Part shown: piece by piece, positions 27,848 through 38,399 of the stretch
Layout of the letters: the number at the start of each line of letters is the position of its first letter
How positions within the stretch are numbered: position 1 is the first letter of the stretch
From: Streblospio benedicti
Taxonomy: Eukaryota > Annelida > Polychaeta > Spionida > Spionidae
Direction: 5' to 3'
DNA: 64,000 nucleotides
Assembly (NCBI GenBank): GCA_019095985.1
Contig: CM032669.1
Span: 34,468,402-34,532,401 of the forward strand
Notes under the pieces: generated by a model
Told to the model about the DNA's origin: nothing
What the model saw: the letters and a program-made list of their open reading frames with translations, nothing else
Databases searched by the model: none
Program-made: the position numbers and the translations under genes

Positions 27848-28029
27848 GTAAGTGATCAGGAGTTGGTGGTGCCGCCGCGGCTGCTGCTGTATAGTGCTGC
27901 ATCTGTGTCTGTGTCTGTGCTATCCTTAACCCTTACGCTCCTCTGTGTGTGTGTGTGTGTGTTTCCTACTACTTACACATTTCCGTCCACTCATTAGTCT
28001 TTCTGGCACCACATTACTGTGTTTTACAG
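27848..28029 (+). promoter_or_regulatory. short intron between pore exons a and b, with GC-rich and TG-repeat elements
   Basis: Only 182 bases. It holds a GC-rich block (gttggtggtgccgccgcggc, 27862-27881) unlike the surrounding AT-rich introns, the 16-mer gctgtatagtgctgca (27886-27901) found again after exon c, and a TG repeat (27944-27962). Such features are plausible splicing regulators; the role is inferred. Confidence 0.5.
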
Positions 28030-28200
28030 GTGGAAAATTCCGGTGATCCATTTGAGAACTTTTCCAATGCGCAAAAACTTGGGTATTGGGAATGCGTTTA
28101 CTTTTGCCTGGTTACCATGTCGACCGTAGGCTATGGAGACATCTATGCAAAGACCACACTAGGCCGTGTATTCATGGTCTTCTTTATTCTTGTGGCTTTG
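28030..28200 (+). CDS. Slo1: Slo1 alternative pore exon b (canonical-like)
   Basis: A 171-bp exon, phase 0/0, after ttttacag and before gtaagtg, lying only 182 bases after exon a. It encodes [40 protein letters not shown] and [17 protein letters not shown]. Of the three it is closest to human ([27 protein letters not shown]) and fly Slo1, and it keeps the outer-mouth tyrosine corresponding to mammalian Tyr294. It is presumably the ancestral pore, with exons a and c as duplicates. The vertebrate Gly-Gly at the end of S6 is Val-Ala here. Confidence 0.95.
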
Positions 28201-28576
28201 GTAAGTGAATGCCCAATCCAAAAAACTAAACAAAAACCATATCCAAAATTCCACTTGCCACCAACCACTACCAGCCGCCACGAATTAAATTTTCATGCAA
28301 ATTGGCTCAACTTGCGTACTTTTACACACATTTTCAATCATTTTTATCTTCTAATTTTTGCTTTTCGCATGCTCAATTCCGACTCTTTGCATGTAACTTT
28401 TTTCAACAGTCAAAATTGTCTTTTCTGAATCAAAACAGACGTTATTAGCAGTTGAGTCATTTGGAAAGTGTCCTCCTCTGGTGCTGTGCGAGAGTTTCAA
28501 CCGAATTGCGTTCCCGTTAGTCACACCATTTGCCCTCTTTTTTATTTCGCATGTCTTTTTTGTACAATTGTTGCAG

Positions 28577-28747
28577 GTCGAAAATTCAGGCGATTTCTTC
28601 TATGACTTTAAGAATAAACAGCAATTGACGTATTGGGAGTGTGTGTACCTGATGCTAGTCACTATGTCCACCGTGGGCTATGGCGATATTGTGTGCTACA
28701 CAATCTTTGGACGCATCATAATGATCTTCTTTATTCTGTTTGCTTTG
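28577..28747 (+). CDS. Slo1: Slo1 alternative pore exon c
   Basis: A 171-bp exon, phase 0/0, after attgttgcag and before gtaagaa, 376 bases after exon b. It encodes [40 protein letters not shown] and [17 protein letters not shown]. The turret lacks the proline of GDPF (GDFF), the outer-mouth position has Val-Cys in place of Tyr-Ala, and the post-filter KTTLGR becomes YTIFGR, losing a lysine. The frame is fully open and the filter intact, so a conducting pore with altered outer mouth and S6 packing is expected. Pairwise it shares the Cys after the filter with exon a. Confidence 0.93.
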
Positions 28748-30751
28748 GTAAGAAGCCTATGGTCTAATGTTGATGAATCCCTACGAAGAATATTGTTAAA
28801 GAATCGAATCTCTTTCCTAGCTGTATAGTGCTGCAATGATAAATATTGTGTTTGTCACTGTAATTTTGCTATCCATTTTTTCTGTCAAGTTACAAGCGTC
28901 AATTTTATCGTCAATCCACTAAGATTTGATTCTTTAACATACTCCTCCTGCAAGGGACAGACCAACGAGACATATAGGCTAAAGCATGCCCAGTTACAAA
29001 CTAGAGCAGGCATGCAATAACAATCATGGCTTTCACAAAATGTCTTGTAAGCCATGAAAAGTGATAGATCCATGAACGCTACACTAAGCAATTCGTCATT
29101 ATTGTCATGGAATAGGCTTTATGCCATAAAAAGCTGCATTGGTTTCTGTGCTGTTCAGCCAAAGCGAAGTGTATAGAACTTCACATGGCTCTTCATGTGG
29201 TCAATTAACAAAATTCTTTTGAATGCTTCGTCATAGACAAGAACTGTTCTGCATTAACAAGTTCATTATAGAAATGTTCCGTAGATTTTTTTTACATGTA
29301 GCTTGATATTTGAATGCTAAAGGAGAAATTTATGTCACATCCCACATCCACCTTTTGTTCTCAAGCATCCTGCATTCACAGTGGCGGTCACCATGGAAAG
29401 CTTCATAAGGACAAGCACCTACACACAGTCCCTATAGGTTATGTTGTGCTCAAAATACAGGACAACTTCTGTTATCCTAAACTTTTGTGGTAATGGAGAG
29501 TTTCTGATGAAAGAGATTCAATAGAATGAATGATAGGAAATTGAAATGTGGCAAAACAACCAGATAAATTCTGACGCAGTTAGACCAAGTCCATTCTGAT
29601 AAAAGAGGCTGTCCTGTACATCTTAACTAATTGGAGCCAAATAACTGCATGGCGAAATAGCATATATATATATATATATATATATATGGTATTGATAGGT
29701 GCTGCTTTCAGCAATTTGCTTTAGTTTTCATTGACTTTATGCAACTTTTATCAAAATGGTGAATGTACTGAAAGTCTATGGCTACAGCCATCAAGATGAA
29801 ATATGCATCTTTATTTATTTACAAAAATCATTGTATTGGAGAAATTAGTTTGGTAAAATTGAGAACATTTTAATGAGAACACCAGTACATTTTATTGTTA
29901 AGATAGAGCATTACTACCTACAAAGCTGAACATGTCTCCTGTACACTATTTTAACCACCATGTCGCAAATATTTATTATAAATGTCTGAACCACTCATGT
30001 GATAACAAATTTTCCTGGCATGTAGGAATTTGAGGTATTTTCCTGAAAATATCTCATAATCTTGCTATTATATTTCAGTAACTTTCTACCTTTGTGCATA
30101 ATGTAAATCTTATAATATAATACTCTAAACATTCACAATAAAGTCGATATGAATTTTTTCAACTTCCTTATTTCCCGTAAACAAAATCTTGGGTTGTACA
30201 TTTTAGATGGGATTCTGGGCCATTTTTCTTATAATACCATATTTTGACAATGAATCGGATGTTTGAAATCAATAAGACAATTCACATCAAGTGATGTGCC
30301 ATGTGCCATATTGCAAAGTATGTAGTGAATGTTTAGTGTCCATCGTGCTTAACTCAAACTAATAATGACTGAAATTTTGTCCGCAATGTTGTTTTTAAAT
30401 GTGTTGTTAACACTTACCTGTATTGACACTTATTATTCTCAGTTCGCTATGAATGAGAAATAATGTTTTAACGTACAAATATTTTATTTACAATTAACAT
30501 TTCACTGTAATTAAATAAATTTTACTTATTTTATAGCTGTAAGAAATGTACATATATGTATGCATGTATATTAAGATTTCTGCTATTTTATCTTTAAAAC
30601 AATATGACTTAAATGCAAAGTTTATAAAATTCTTAAATTATATAATTACGTGATAATCAAATAATTTTGTTATGAGACAATACTAACTGATAATGAAAAG
30701 AAATGAAAACAACTTTGTTGATATGTGATAATTTTCACTGGTTTTTGCCAG
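28748..30751 (+). other. 2-kb intron after the pore-exon cluster
   Basis: Non-coding. It carries the second gctgtatagtgctgca copy (28820-28835) and a (TA)n microsatellite (29662-29688). Otherwise I see nothing structured in it. Confidence 0.85.
29662..29688. repeat. (TA)n microsatellite
   Basis: An uninterrupted alternating A/T run of about 27 bases within the intron following pore exon c. Confidence 0.95.
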
Positions 30752-30843
30752 GCAATGTTTGCAAGCTTCATCCCTGAAATTGCTGACATCTTAGGCTCCA
30801 GAACAAAATATGGAGGTTCTTACAAAAAGGAACATGGGAAGAG
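30752..30843 (+). CDS. Slo1: Slo1 exon: end of S6 and C-linker
   Basis: This 92-bp exon after tttttgccag encodes [20 protein letters not shown] and [11 protein letters not shown]. The AMFAS.IPEI signature is the cytoplasmic end of S6 in BK channels and KYGGSY is the linker into the gating ring. It joins in phase 0 to any of the three pore exons, restoring ..L/V-AMFAS, and leaves AG before gtaatt. Confidence 0.97.
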
Positions 30844-31462
30844 GTAATTTTGTTTTAAATAATGTAATGTAAAACAGAGTTTAGTACAAAGAGATATTGA
30901 AACAGTACCTGTCACATGATCTTTGACCACCAATTGGGTCACATCTTTAAGTTCCAAATATGTTTCAATGGTACGTTGAATTTTGTAGATTTCCAGTAAA
31001 ACACTAGTAAACATGAAGTAAAATAAGATATACCAAATTGTATGAATTACTGATACAAGTGTGAATAATGATATCCTATTTCTACTGATTTCTATATTTA
31101 TCATATGTACTTAAATCCATGGTAATTTCACCAACATTTCACTCTAATGTTTTCTCATAACCATTTGTAATCTGCAGAAATAGATTTAGCAAATTCACAA
31201 TTTCACTCAATCTTATTCTAAAATCCTATATCAAGCCTGCACTCCTGTTACACTAAATATTGTATAAATAATCTTATCTCACACTCACGCATGCACACGC
31301 ACATGCACATGCACACATACGCACACACTTCTCACATCAAAGATTTCTGTTACTACCACTATACAGCTGTCGATGACAAAAGATAACATTAGATATGAAG
31401 CAACAAACAATGGGAAGAAACACACAATTTAATATTCAAATATATTCATTCTTATATTTCAG

Positions 31463-31573
31463 ACACATCGTCCTGTGCGGCCACATTACGTATGAGTCTG
31501 TCTCCAACTTCATGGCTGATTTCCTGCACAAGGATCGTGAGGATGTCGATGTGGAACTTGTCATTATGAACAG
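31463..31573 (+). CDS. Slo1: Slo1 exon: RCK1 start
   Basis: This 111-bp exon encodes [20 protein letters not shown] and [17 protein letters not shown], the first beta strand and helix of the RCK1 Rossmann-like domain (human RKHIVVCGHITLESVSNF). The FLHKDREDV segment corresponds to the region carrying the RCK1 high-affinity calcium site in mammals, with its acidic residues kept. It ends with two bases (AG) before a strong gtgagt donor. Confidence 0.97.
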
Positions 31574-31788
31574 GTGAGTGTGGGAAGAATGTCTGAGCTT
31601 AGAGCGGCACCCTCCTCACCTAGTCAAGTGTCAGCTAAATTTCCAGGTAAAAAATACAAGAAATATGTTGGAACAAAGAGAAATCATTATTACAATTAAC
31701 CCAAACAGCAGCTGACAAATATGTAAATTTCACCAGCCTCCCAATAACACCTACCTTAAAGTGATACACATTTTACTTATTTTATTTA

Positions 31789-31816
31789 GGGGGCGGGGGA
31801 GATGGGGTGGGGGGGG
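31789..31816 (+). promoter_or_regulatory. G-quadruplex-type motif downstream of an RCK1 exon
   Basis: Four G runs of 4 to 8 bases separated by c, agat and t. It fits the canonical four-run quadruplex pattern on the transcribed (RNA) strand. Function is not shown. Confidence 0.6.
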
Positions 31817-34720
31817 ACACAGGCAATATGTTAAAAATCGTGAAAGCTAAGTTTATGAAGTGTACAGTAATTCAAATAGCAGCTGACTGATATGGAAATG
31901 AGGTTTTGGCTGAAGGCAATGTATGGGTAACTTTAGTTACCAGTTCCTATATGTCAACCATTGCTACTGCTTCTAAGGCAAGTAATTATTATACTTGTTG
32001 TTCTGTATCGAGTTGATATAGGTTCATTTGGGTTTATAGCCATCTTTTAATGACTTCATGGAGTACATCAGATCATTGACGTGCAGACTTTTACTTAAGG
32101 AGTCTCCAAACTCTCTGTGGAAAATTCAGTTATCTGTGGTACCCCAGTTTGGTTCTCCACTAGACTCACGTTTAATTTTAAATACCTGATTTGTACCTAT
32201 TTCATGTGTAGATATCATGGAGTATATTGATTTACATTCTCTGTATACATATTTTGTGTTCTGTGGCAACCTTTATGGTTCGCACCACCCAAAGAATAAA
32301 TTAACCTGCACTTAATTTAGTAGATGAAGTAGTGCTGTGCACAAATACTACACAATATAGTGATATTTGATTTAGTAAAACATCTCTTATAATAAAAGGA
32401 GTTGAAGACAACTGCTGATATAATCTACATATTAATCCAGTGTCATCCCAAGCTATTACGAATAGCTAACCTACACTAAGTCATTTTTGTACATCCCATG
32501 ACATGAATGTTAGATGTCCAGTGACACATTGTTATAGAACTTATCACTACAACATATTGATTCTGCATTAATATTACTATCAGAATCAATATGTTTCGAT
32601 TATATTGTGTGTCCATGTTTTCTCTCATTTTATATCCATGTAAAAAAATTTACGCACAAATATGTATAGTGAAGAAAAAATTGCTGTTCATAGTACTAGA
32701 CAGTAACAAAAACTGCACATGTAGAGATGCACACTTAACGTTCTGACAAGACATGAAGGCGGTCTGTAAAAAATGTTATTTAACAAGCATGCAATGTGGA
32801 GCATGATCATGACGATTGATGCAAAGAATTTGTGTGAAATCCTGCATGATTATATGTGTTTGAAACATTGAAAATTGTACATTTTCACTAATATTGATGT
32901 TGTCACAAATGTAAGCTTTTTTTTTTTAAATTATGTTTCATGTACATATTTGAATTCTTCACCTTATGTAAAGATTCATACCATTGACAGGCATTTTTTT
33001 CATTTATTTCTTTGAAAGTTCATTATATCATGCACAACGGTGAAGGTCACCTTGATACATTTTAGTTTTCAAAACTTTGAGAATCTTGCAGTGTTCACTA
33101 TCCCTCATATTTTCTTGACACTAACCACAATATCACTAATAGTATCATTTCATTACACCTTTGACAGTGTTCCACACGGTTGATACAACATTATTTTTTG
33201 GGTTCTGTTCTAAGTTGACATTCTTCTTGCACTCTCCCGTACATGCGAAAAGATCTACTCTCATTTTTCATTTCACAACTATATTTTATATATACATGTG
33301 AATTCGCTAATATATATTATAAGTAACATACTGTATTATAAAAAAGCAAGGCAACGAAATAGGAAAACAGTCTTAGTTCATCTGGTTTTATTGGTTCTAA
33401 TAAAGTCAAAATTTGCACAGAACCATGAGTATTTCTTTGCTTTGCTTTGGTGTTGTGATTTTATATTGTTATATCTGAACATATGATTGTGTGCTATCCA
33501 TAAAATGCATATCTTAATTGGTGTATTCAATCTTGCTTGCAATGTTTTCAATCCTTTTGATTGGTTGAATTTAAAGATAGATAAATCCATGAATGAAGAA
33601 TTGCCACTATAGCTAATGTGAACCATATTTTTCAGGCTGGTCACTAGTACTAATAATGGTTCTCCCTCTGAATTGGAACCATTTTAGTGTTACCAGTAAC
33701 ATACAATGAAATTGTTTGCAGGATTATATACATATAGATCAAAATTTCCCATTACCTGTTATGTCCTGGTAAGGTCTGCCTGCCCAAGCCTCTAGAGATG
33801 AGCCTGTTTTTGTGATATCTATTTTATCACATTATTTTATCAAAATGCCCCGACATTTCATTTCATGGACTTACATTGTAGATTTCCTTTCCTCAAGCTA
33901 GGCATGTTTTGACAACTGTACATAGACAATAGTAGTTTATGAATAAGCGGTATTCATTTGTCCATATGAACTCCTATCAACACATCTCTCTACTACCCAT
34001 GAACCAATGGACTTCGGTGGCTCTCATATTTGCTATTTCAATCAATACATACCTCACTGTACCTAATAGATTGGTACCTATAAGCAAATTGCAACCAAAT
34101 TGTGAGGCTCAAGCTCAATCCCCCCATTGCTGTTTCATCTCATCAGAAAACTGGCAGTATCAGTGAAAACCTTTGATGTTTTCATACATGTGCGTTGTCC
34201 ACTATTTTAATGTTTTCTGAATACATGAAAAAACCCTGTATATTCTACCATGACTTGTGTATCAATCATAGTATTTAACAAGGAGACAATATGCTATAAC
34301 ACTAGGCTCCAGATATATATAGTTATATAATGTTTTCTTACAGCTGCAATACAAACGGCATGAATGATATAATGCACTATTAGGGATGATGTACATTTTG
34401 TCACGCTCAACAATAGAGGAACAATGTTCCACTCATGGGAGGGTGGGACAGGTTTGGTCAAGTTTCGGATATTCCACTTTTTTGGTGGGCCTAGGATTTT
34501 ATCGTGTATGTTAAAACTTTTCAAATCAGAATTCTACTATTTACTATATGAATGTGGCATTAAAAAGATACACAGCAGAGTTTACACTTTAATATCATGA
34601 TTTATATTCCTCGTATATAATAGATGTTATTTTGTGGCATATATCAGTAATATTTGAACAAATATCCCAAAACATATTCTTCGATTACCGGTATGTCACA
34701 CATCTGATATTTCCACTTTT

Positions 34721-34745
34721 GGGGGGATGGGGGAGGGGGGTGGGG
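34721..34745 (+). promoter_or_regulatory. G-quadruplex-type motif upstream of an RCK1 exon
   Basis: Four G runs of 6, 5, 6 and 4 bases separated by at, a and t on the RNA strand. It lies near the 3' end of the same intron that carries a similar motif near its 5' end. Confidence 0.6.
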
Positions 34746-34978
34746 TCAAGAAAAAAGAGAACAATATTCTATTTTTTCAGAGCGTGAGAAAATGTACATC
34801 GTCGCTAAATGCATAATAGTTATAACTTTTCAATATTTTACCTCTATTACCTCTATTAGGTACATGTAGTTTGGATACATTTAATTCTATTTTAGTGCTG
34901 TGTCCCTTTTATTACCCTGTGTAGTTGCTTAATTTCTCCTATTAGTTGAAAGGAGAGGATTATAATTTTTGTTTTCAG

Positions 34979-35085
34979 GGAAAGAACCCGATCTTGAGTT
35001 AGAAGGTTTGTTTAAGCGACACTTCACTCAAGTGGAATTTTTTCAAGGGACTGTTATGGATGCAAATGATCTCGACAGAGTGAAT
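34979..35085 (+). CDS. Slo1: Slo1 exon: RCK1, with one-base frame discrepancy at its start
   Basis: It encodes [20 protein letters not shown] and [15 protein letters not shown], aligning with fly [20 protein letters not shown]. It ends in phase 0 before gtaagt. As written the exon is 107 bp, but the preceding exon supplies two bases, so one fewer base is needed: ttttcag is followed by GGAAAG where GAAAG would give Asn-Arg-Lys-Glu-Pro-Asp. The extra G is in a GGG run at the splice site, so an assembly error, a polymorphism or unusual splicing is possible. Family identity is not in doubt. Confidence 0.93.
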
Positions 35086-36449
35086 GTAAGTAGAATCTAT
35101 TAATACAACTGGTAGCTTTGAACGAAATAAATATGGGGCAGTATCAGTAATTTCAACCTGAAAGTAGCAAGTGTTTATAATGATAATAATAATAATTAGA
35201 CTTTCACAAAATATCCAATTCTTAAATTGCGTCCACGATTTGAAAATTCTCTCATAAGAACTTGTAGTTATGGCTGTAATGTAAGTATTTTGTCAGAGTA
35301 TCGATGTTAGTTTTAGACAGAATAATGTATCTACTCAGTGAGGTTAGTGTAAATCCAAACATTTTTAATTTGACAAAAGTTGAATATAAATGTAAGAGTG
35401 CCAACAGTTAAAAAGTATATCAGGGACTGTTGGCAAAAATTTCAAACGTTCATAATGAACCTTACTCATGATCGGACAGCTATCAAAATTTGTCTACGGA
35501 AACAGTCTTATTTCTTGCATTATTTAAATGTGATAATTTAAAGTATTGCATTTTAAATACCAAAACCTGGTGGAGTGGTTTCTACACGCTATACCAAAAT
35601 ATGAACTAAGTATTGAACTAACTATATGCAGAAATTTTTTTAAATATCGACAACAAACCTATACTCCTAGAAGTGTTGTCATTGAAGAACATACATTTAC
35701 TATTACACATTTTTATGTTAACTTCACTGTGTAAAACATCAAATGTCAAATGTCTGTGATCAAATAGCAATCATTCTGGGTTTTAGAAGCATTTTCATAT
35801 TGTCTAGTGGGCTATTTTTCTATATGCAATGTAAGAGAAAGAAGTGTCTTGACACTTATGAATCTTTCTTCACATGAAAATATTTCCTATAATATAGATT
35901 TTCAAAATGCCTAATTTTGACATCCACGTCGGAATAGTCATTTTCAAAGTGTATAAAATTATTTTGTGCTTTAAATGTTAAAGATTTGAAGTTAATCTTT
36001 ATTTTTACAATCCAGTTTTTATACACATATTTTAAAAACCTGTGTTCTGTTAGGTAAACCAGTCAATTATTAAAATCTTTAGAATTTAAAATTGATTTGA
36101 TACAGTAGTCATTAAGGGCCATTAAGATCAAACTATTTTAATACAAAATTCAGTAGTAATTTTAAAAATACTTTAGTATATCATGTGGAATAGAAATAAA
36201 ACTCATGATTTGTGATGGTCAAAGGGTTAAGAAATTATGAGCATTACATCCTAATTGCTGGTATCTGTATAAAAAAGACAGATTTAATTATGTACGGATA
36301 ATATTTACAAAAATAAAACATTTTTTAGCTGTTTGTACCATGAAACTACATATTATATATTTGACTTTTTTCATACAAATATCACTATGAGACTGAGCTT
36401 CATTCTTGTAACTAATAAACTTCATCAATTACGTTTTTTCTTCCCACAG
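35086..36449 (+). other. intron within RCK1
   Basis: 1.4 kb of AT-rich sequence. No repeat or coding signal recognised. Confidence 0.85.
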
Positions 36450-36602
36450 ATAAAAGAAGCTGATGCATGCCTCGTGTTAGCTAACAAGTACTGTGATGAC
36501 CCTGATGCTGAAGATGCTGCCAATATCATGCGAGTGATTTCCATTAAGAACTATCATGCTGACATCAAAGTTATCATACAGTTATTGCAGTATCATAACA
36601 AG
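36450..36602 (+). CDS. Slo1: Slo1 exon: RCK1 core
   Basis: This 153-bp, phase 0/0 exon encodes [40 protein letters not shown] and [11 protein letters not shown]. The ADACL.LANKYC.DPDAED and [11 protein letters not shown] stretches are among the most conserved in Slo1 RCK1. It is bounded by cttcccacag and gtaaaa. Confidence 0.98.
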
Positions 36603-37182
36603 GTAAAAGCCTCTGGCTCTGAGTCAATGATCAAAAAACAACAGATGACATTAATGATCAGGCGTTTCTTTTGCTTAGCGGGAACCTTCAAAGCATGTTT
36701 TTTTTTACATACTGGATTCATGCACAGCCTTAGATGATGATCACTAATTTTAAAGTGAACACGTACATGTACCAAAGTATATATGGATATCTACATGTAC
36801 TTGTGATCATCTTATTAAGTAATATAGTTGAACTGCATTCATTTAAATGCATACTGTTTAAAATTTCTTATCAATAATATTATTTTCAAGACCATTCAGT
36901 CATGTTCAACTATCTCAGCTTATTTTAAGGCATACTTGTTTGACATCTGGGATGATCCTCTTCTTGGATTAATCAAATGTCCAACTATAATTATATTTCT
37001 CTTATACTTGAAACATTTGGCTGATTTTTGGCAATCATGATTACACAGCAAACGATTTTTCCTTGACGAACAAAAAACTCTACGATGATCATGTTTGTCA
37101 GAAATTCAGAGCCTGCCGATTGGTTCTCATTACAAAGTGATATGATATGATGTTCCAAATCATGAGTTTACATCTTTTTCAG

Positions 37183-37338
37183 GCATATTTGCTCAACATC
37201 CCGTCATGGGATTGGAAGCGCGGAGACGATGCAGTCTGCCTCGCGGAACTGAAACTCGGCTTCCTTGCACAGAGCTGTCTGGCTCCTGGCTTCTCAACAC
37301 TCATGGCAAACCTCTTTACCATGAGGTCTTACAAAACT
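37183..37338 (+). CDS. Slo1: Slo1 exon: RCK1 C-terminal part
   Basis: This 156-bp, phase 0/0 exon encodes [40 protein letters not shown] and [12 protein letters not shown]. It is nearly identical to fly ([19 protein letters not shown]) and to the vertebrate HLLNIPSWNWKEGDDAICL. GC content is higher than in flanking introns. It ends before gtaagt. Confidence 0.98.
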
Positions 37339-38286
37339 GTAAGTACAGCTCTGCTTGTTTGTGTATGTGGCTGTGTGTGCGTGGATGGGTGGCTGTATTT
37401 GTGATTGTGTGGTTGTGAGGGTATATGCAATTGTGTTGGTGTGTGGATGGTTCAATGTCATAGTAAGGGTGGAGTAGTTGTATGCGTGGTAGATGATGGG
37501 GGAAGGGTTGCTGTATATATGTGTTTGATGGCATGATGTACCTGTGAGTGTTGTGAGTATGGACTGTTGAATATGTGTTAGTGACTGTGGTTGTGTGGAT
37601 GGTAATGTAGGGGAAGTATGGCTAGAATATCATGTTAGAGAGGGGGTGTGTGTACATCGTATGTGTGATTATAGGCTGTAAGATAGCTGTGCTTGAAGAT
37701 GTATGTGGGTGTGTGAGGGCATATACGACCTCATATACGATTGTGCGGGGTTGTGGTTGGGGTTGCCATAGTGAGGGTGGTTGTATGTGTGGTAGAGTCT
37801 GAGTGTGGAAGACATTGGATAGGTTAGGGTGTGTGTTGTGTGTGTAAGTAGATTAATTAAGATCATATCTGTTTGAAAAATAGTACTCGGTTATGTATAA
37901 TGTATTTCGATCTTTCATTAACATTCCAACCTGCAAACAATTCAGGTCTATTTCTTGTACTTTCCCGCTTGATTAGAGCTGCATTATGCCAATGGTATTG
38001 AAGAGAACATACGCACAAAAATTAAAATCAAGCATGTCTCTCATAACTTCATGCGTAGTTCTTGACATTCTAAGACTTACTACAAACATATGTTATGTTC
38101 ATGTATTGGAAAAGTATACGCATTAGTAAAATCAGGCTGTCATTTTAGAAATATCTAATGAAATTCATGACTAAAGTTATTTAGTGGGAAACGTACATAA
38201 AATGTCATGCAATTAATGTTTGAATGATGCGCTTCCAGTGTATGATATATCATGGTATTGATTACTTATATCTTTCAATTCTTCAG
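37339..38286 (+). other. intron with long TG-rich degenerate repeat
   Basis: About 500 bases (37360-37850) directly after the donor are biased to gtgtggatgg, ggttgtg and gtgtgt-like words, a degenerate GT-rich minisatellite on the RNA strand. Open frames on either strand there are translated repeat. The remaining 400 bases are ordinary AT-rich intron. Confidence 0.8.
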
Positions 38287-38399
38287 TCGCCAGACATGCC
38301 TCAGTGGCAGAATGATTACATGCGTGGTACGGGGATGGAAATGTACACAGAATACTTGTCAGGTGCCTTTGTTGGGATGACATTCCCTGAAGCTGCAGA
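38287..38399 (+). CDS. Slo1: Slo1 exon: RCK1 peripheral region
   Basis: This 113-bp exon encodes [20 protein letters not shown] and [18 protein letters not shown], like fly SPDTQAWQNDYLQGTGCEMYTE. It starts in phase 0 after cttcag and leaves GA before gtaagt. Confidence 0.97.

Larger units (their letters stand above)
31574..34978 (+). other. 3.4-kb intron with G-rich motifs at both ends
   Basis: Non-coding and AT-rich, with sense-strand G-quadruplex-type motifs 215 bases after the donor (31789-31816) and about 235 bases before the acceptor (34721-34745). No repeats of known family were recognised. Confidence 0.8.
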
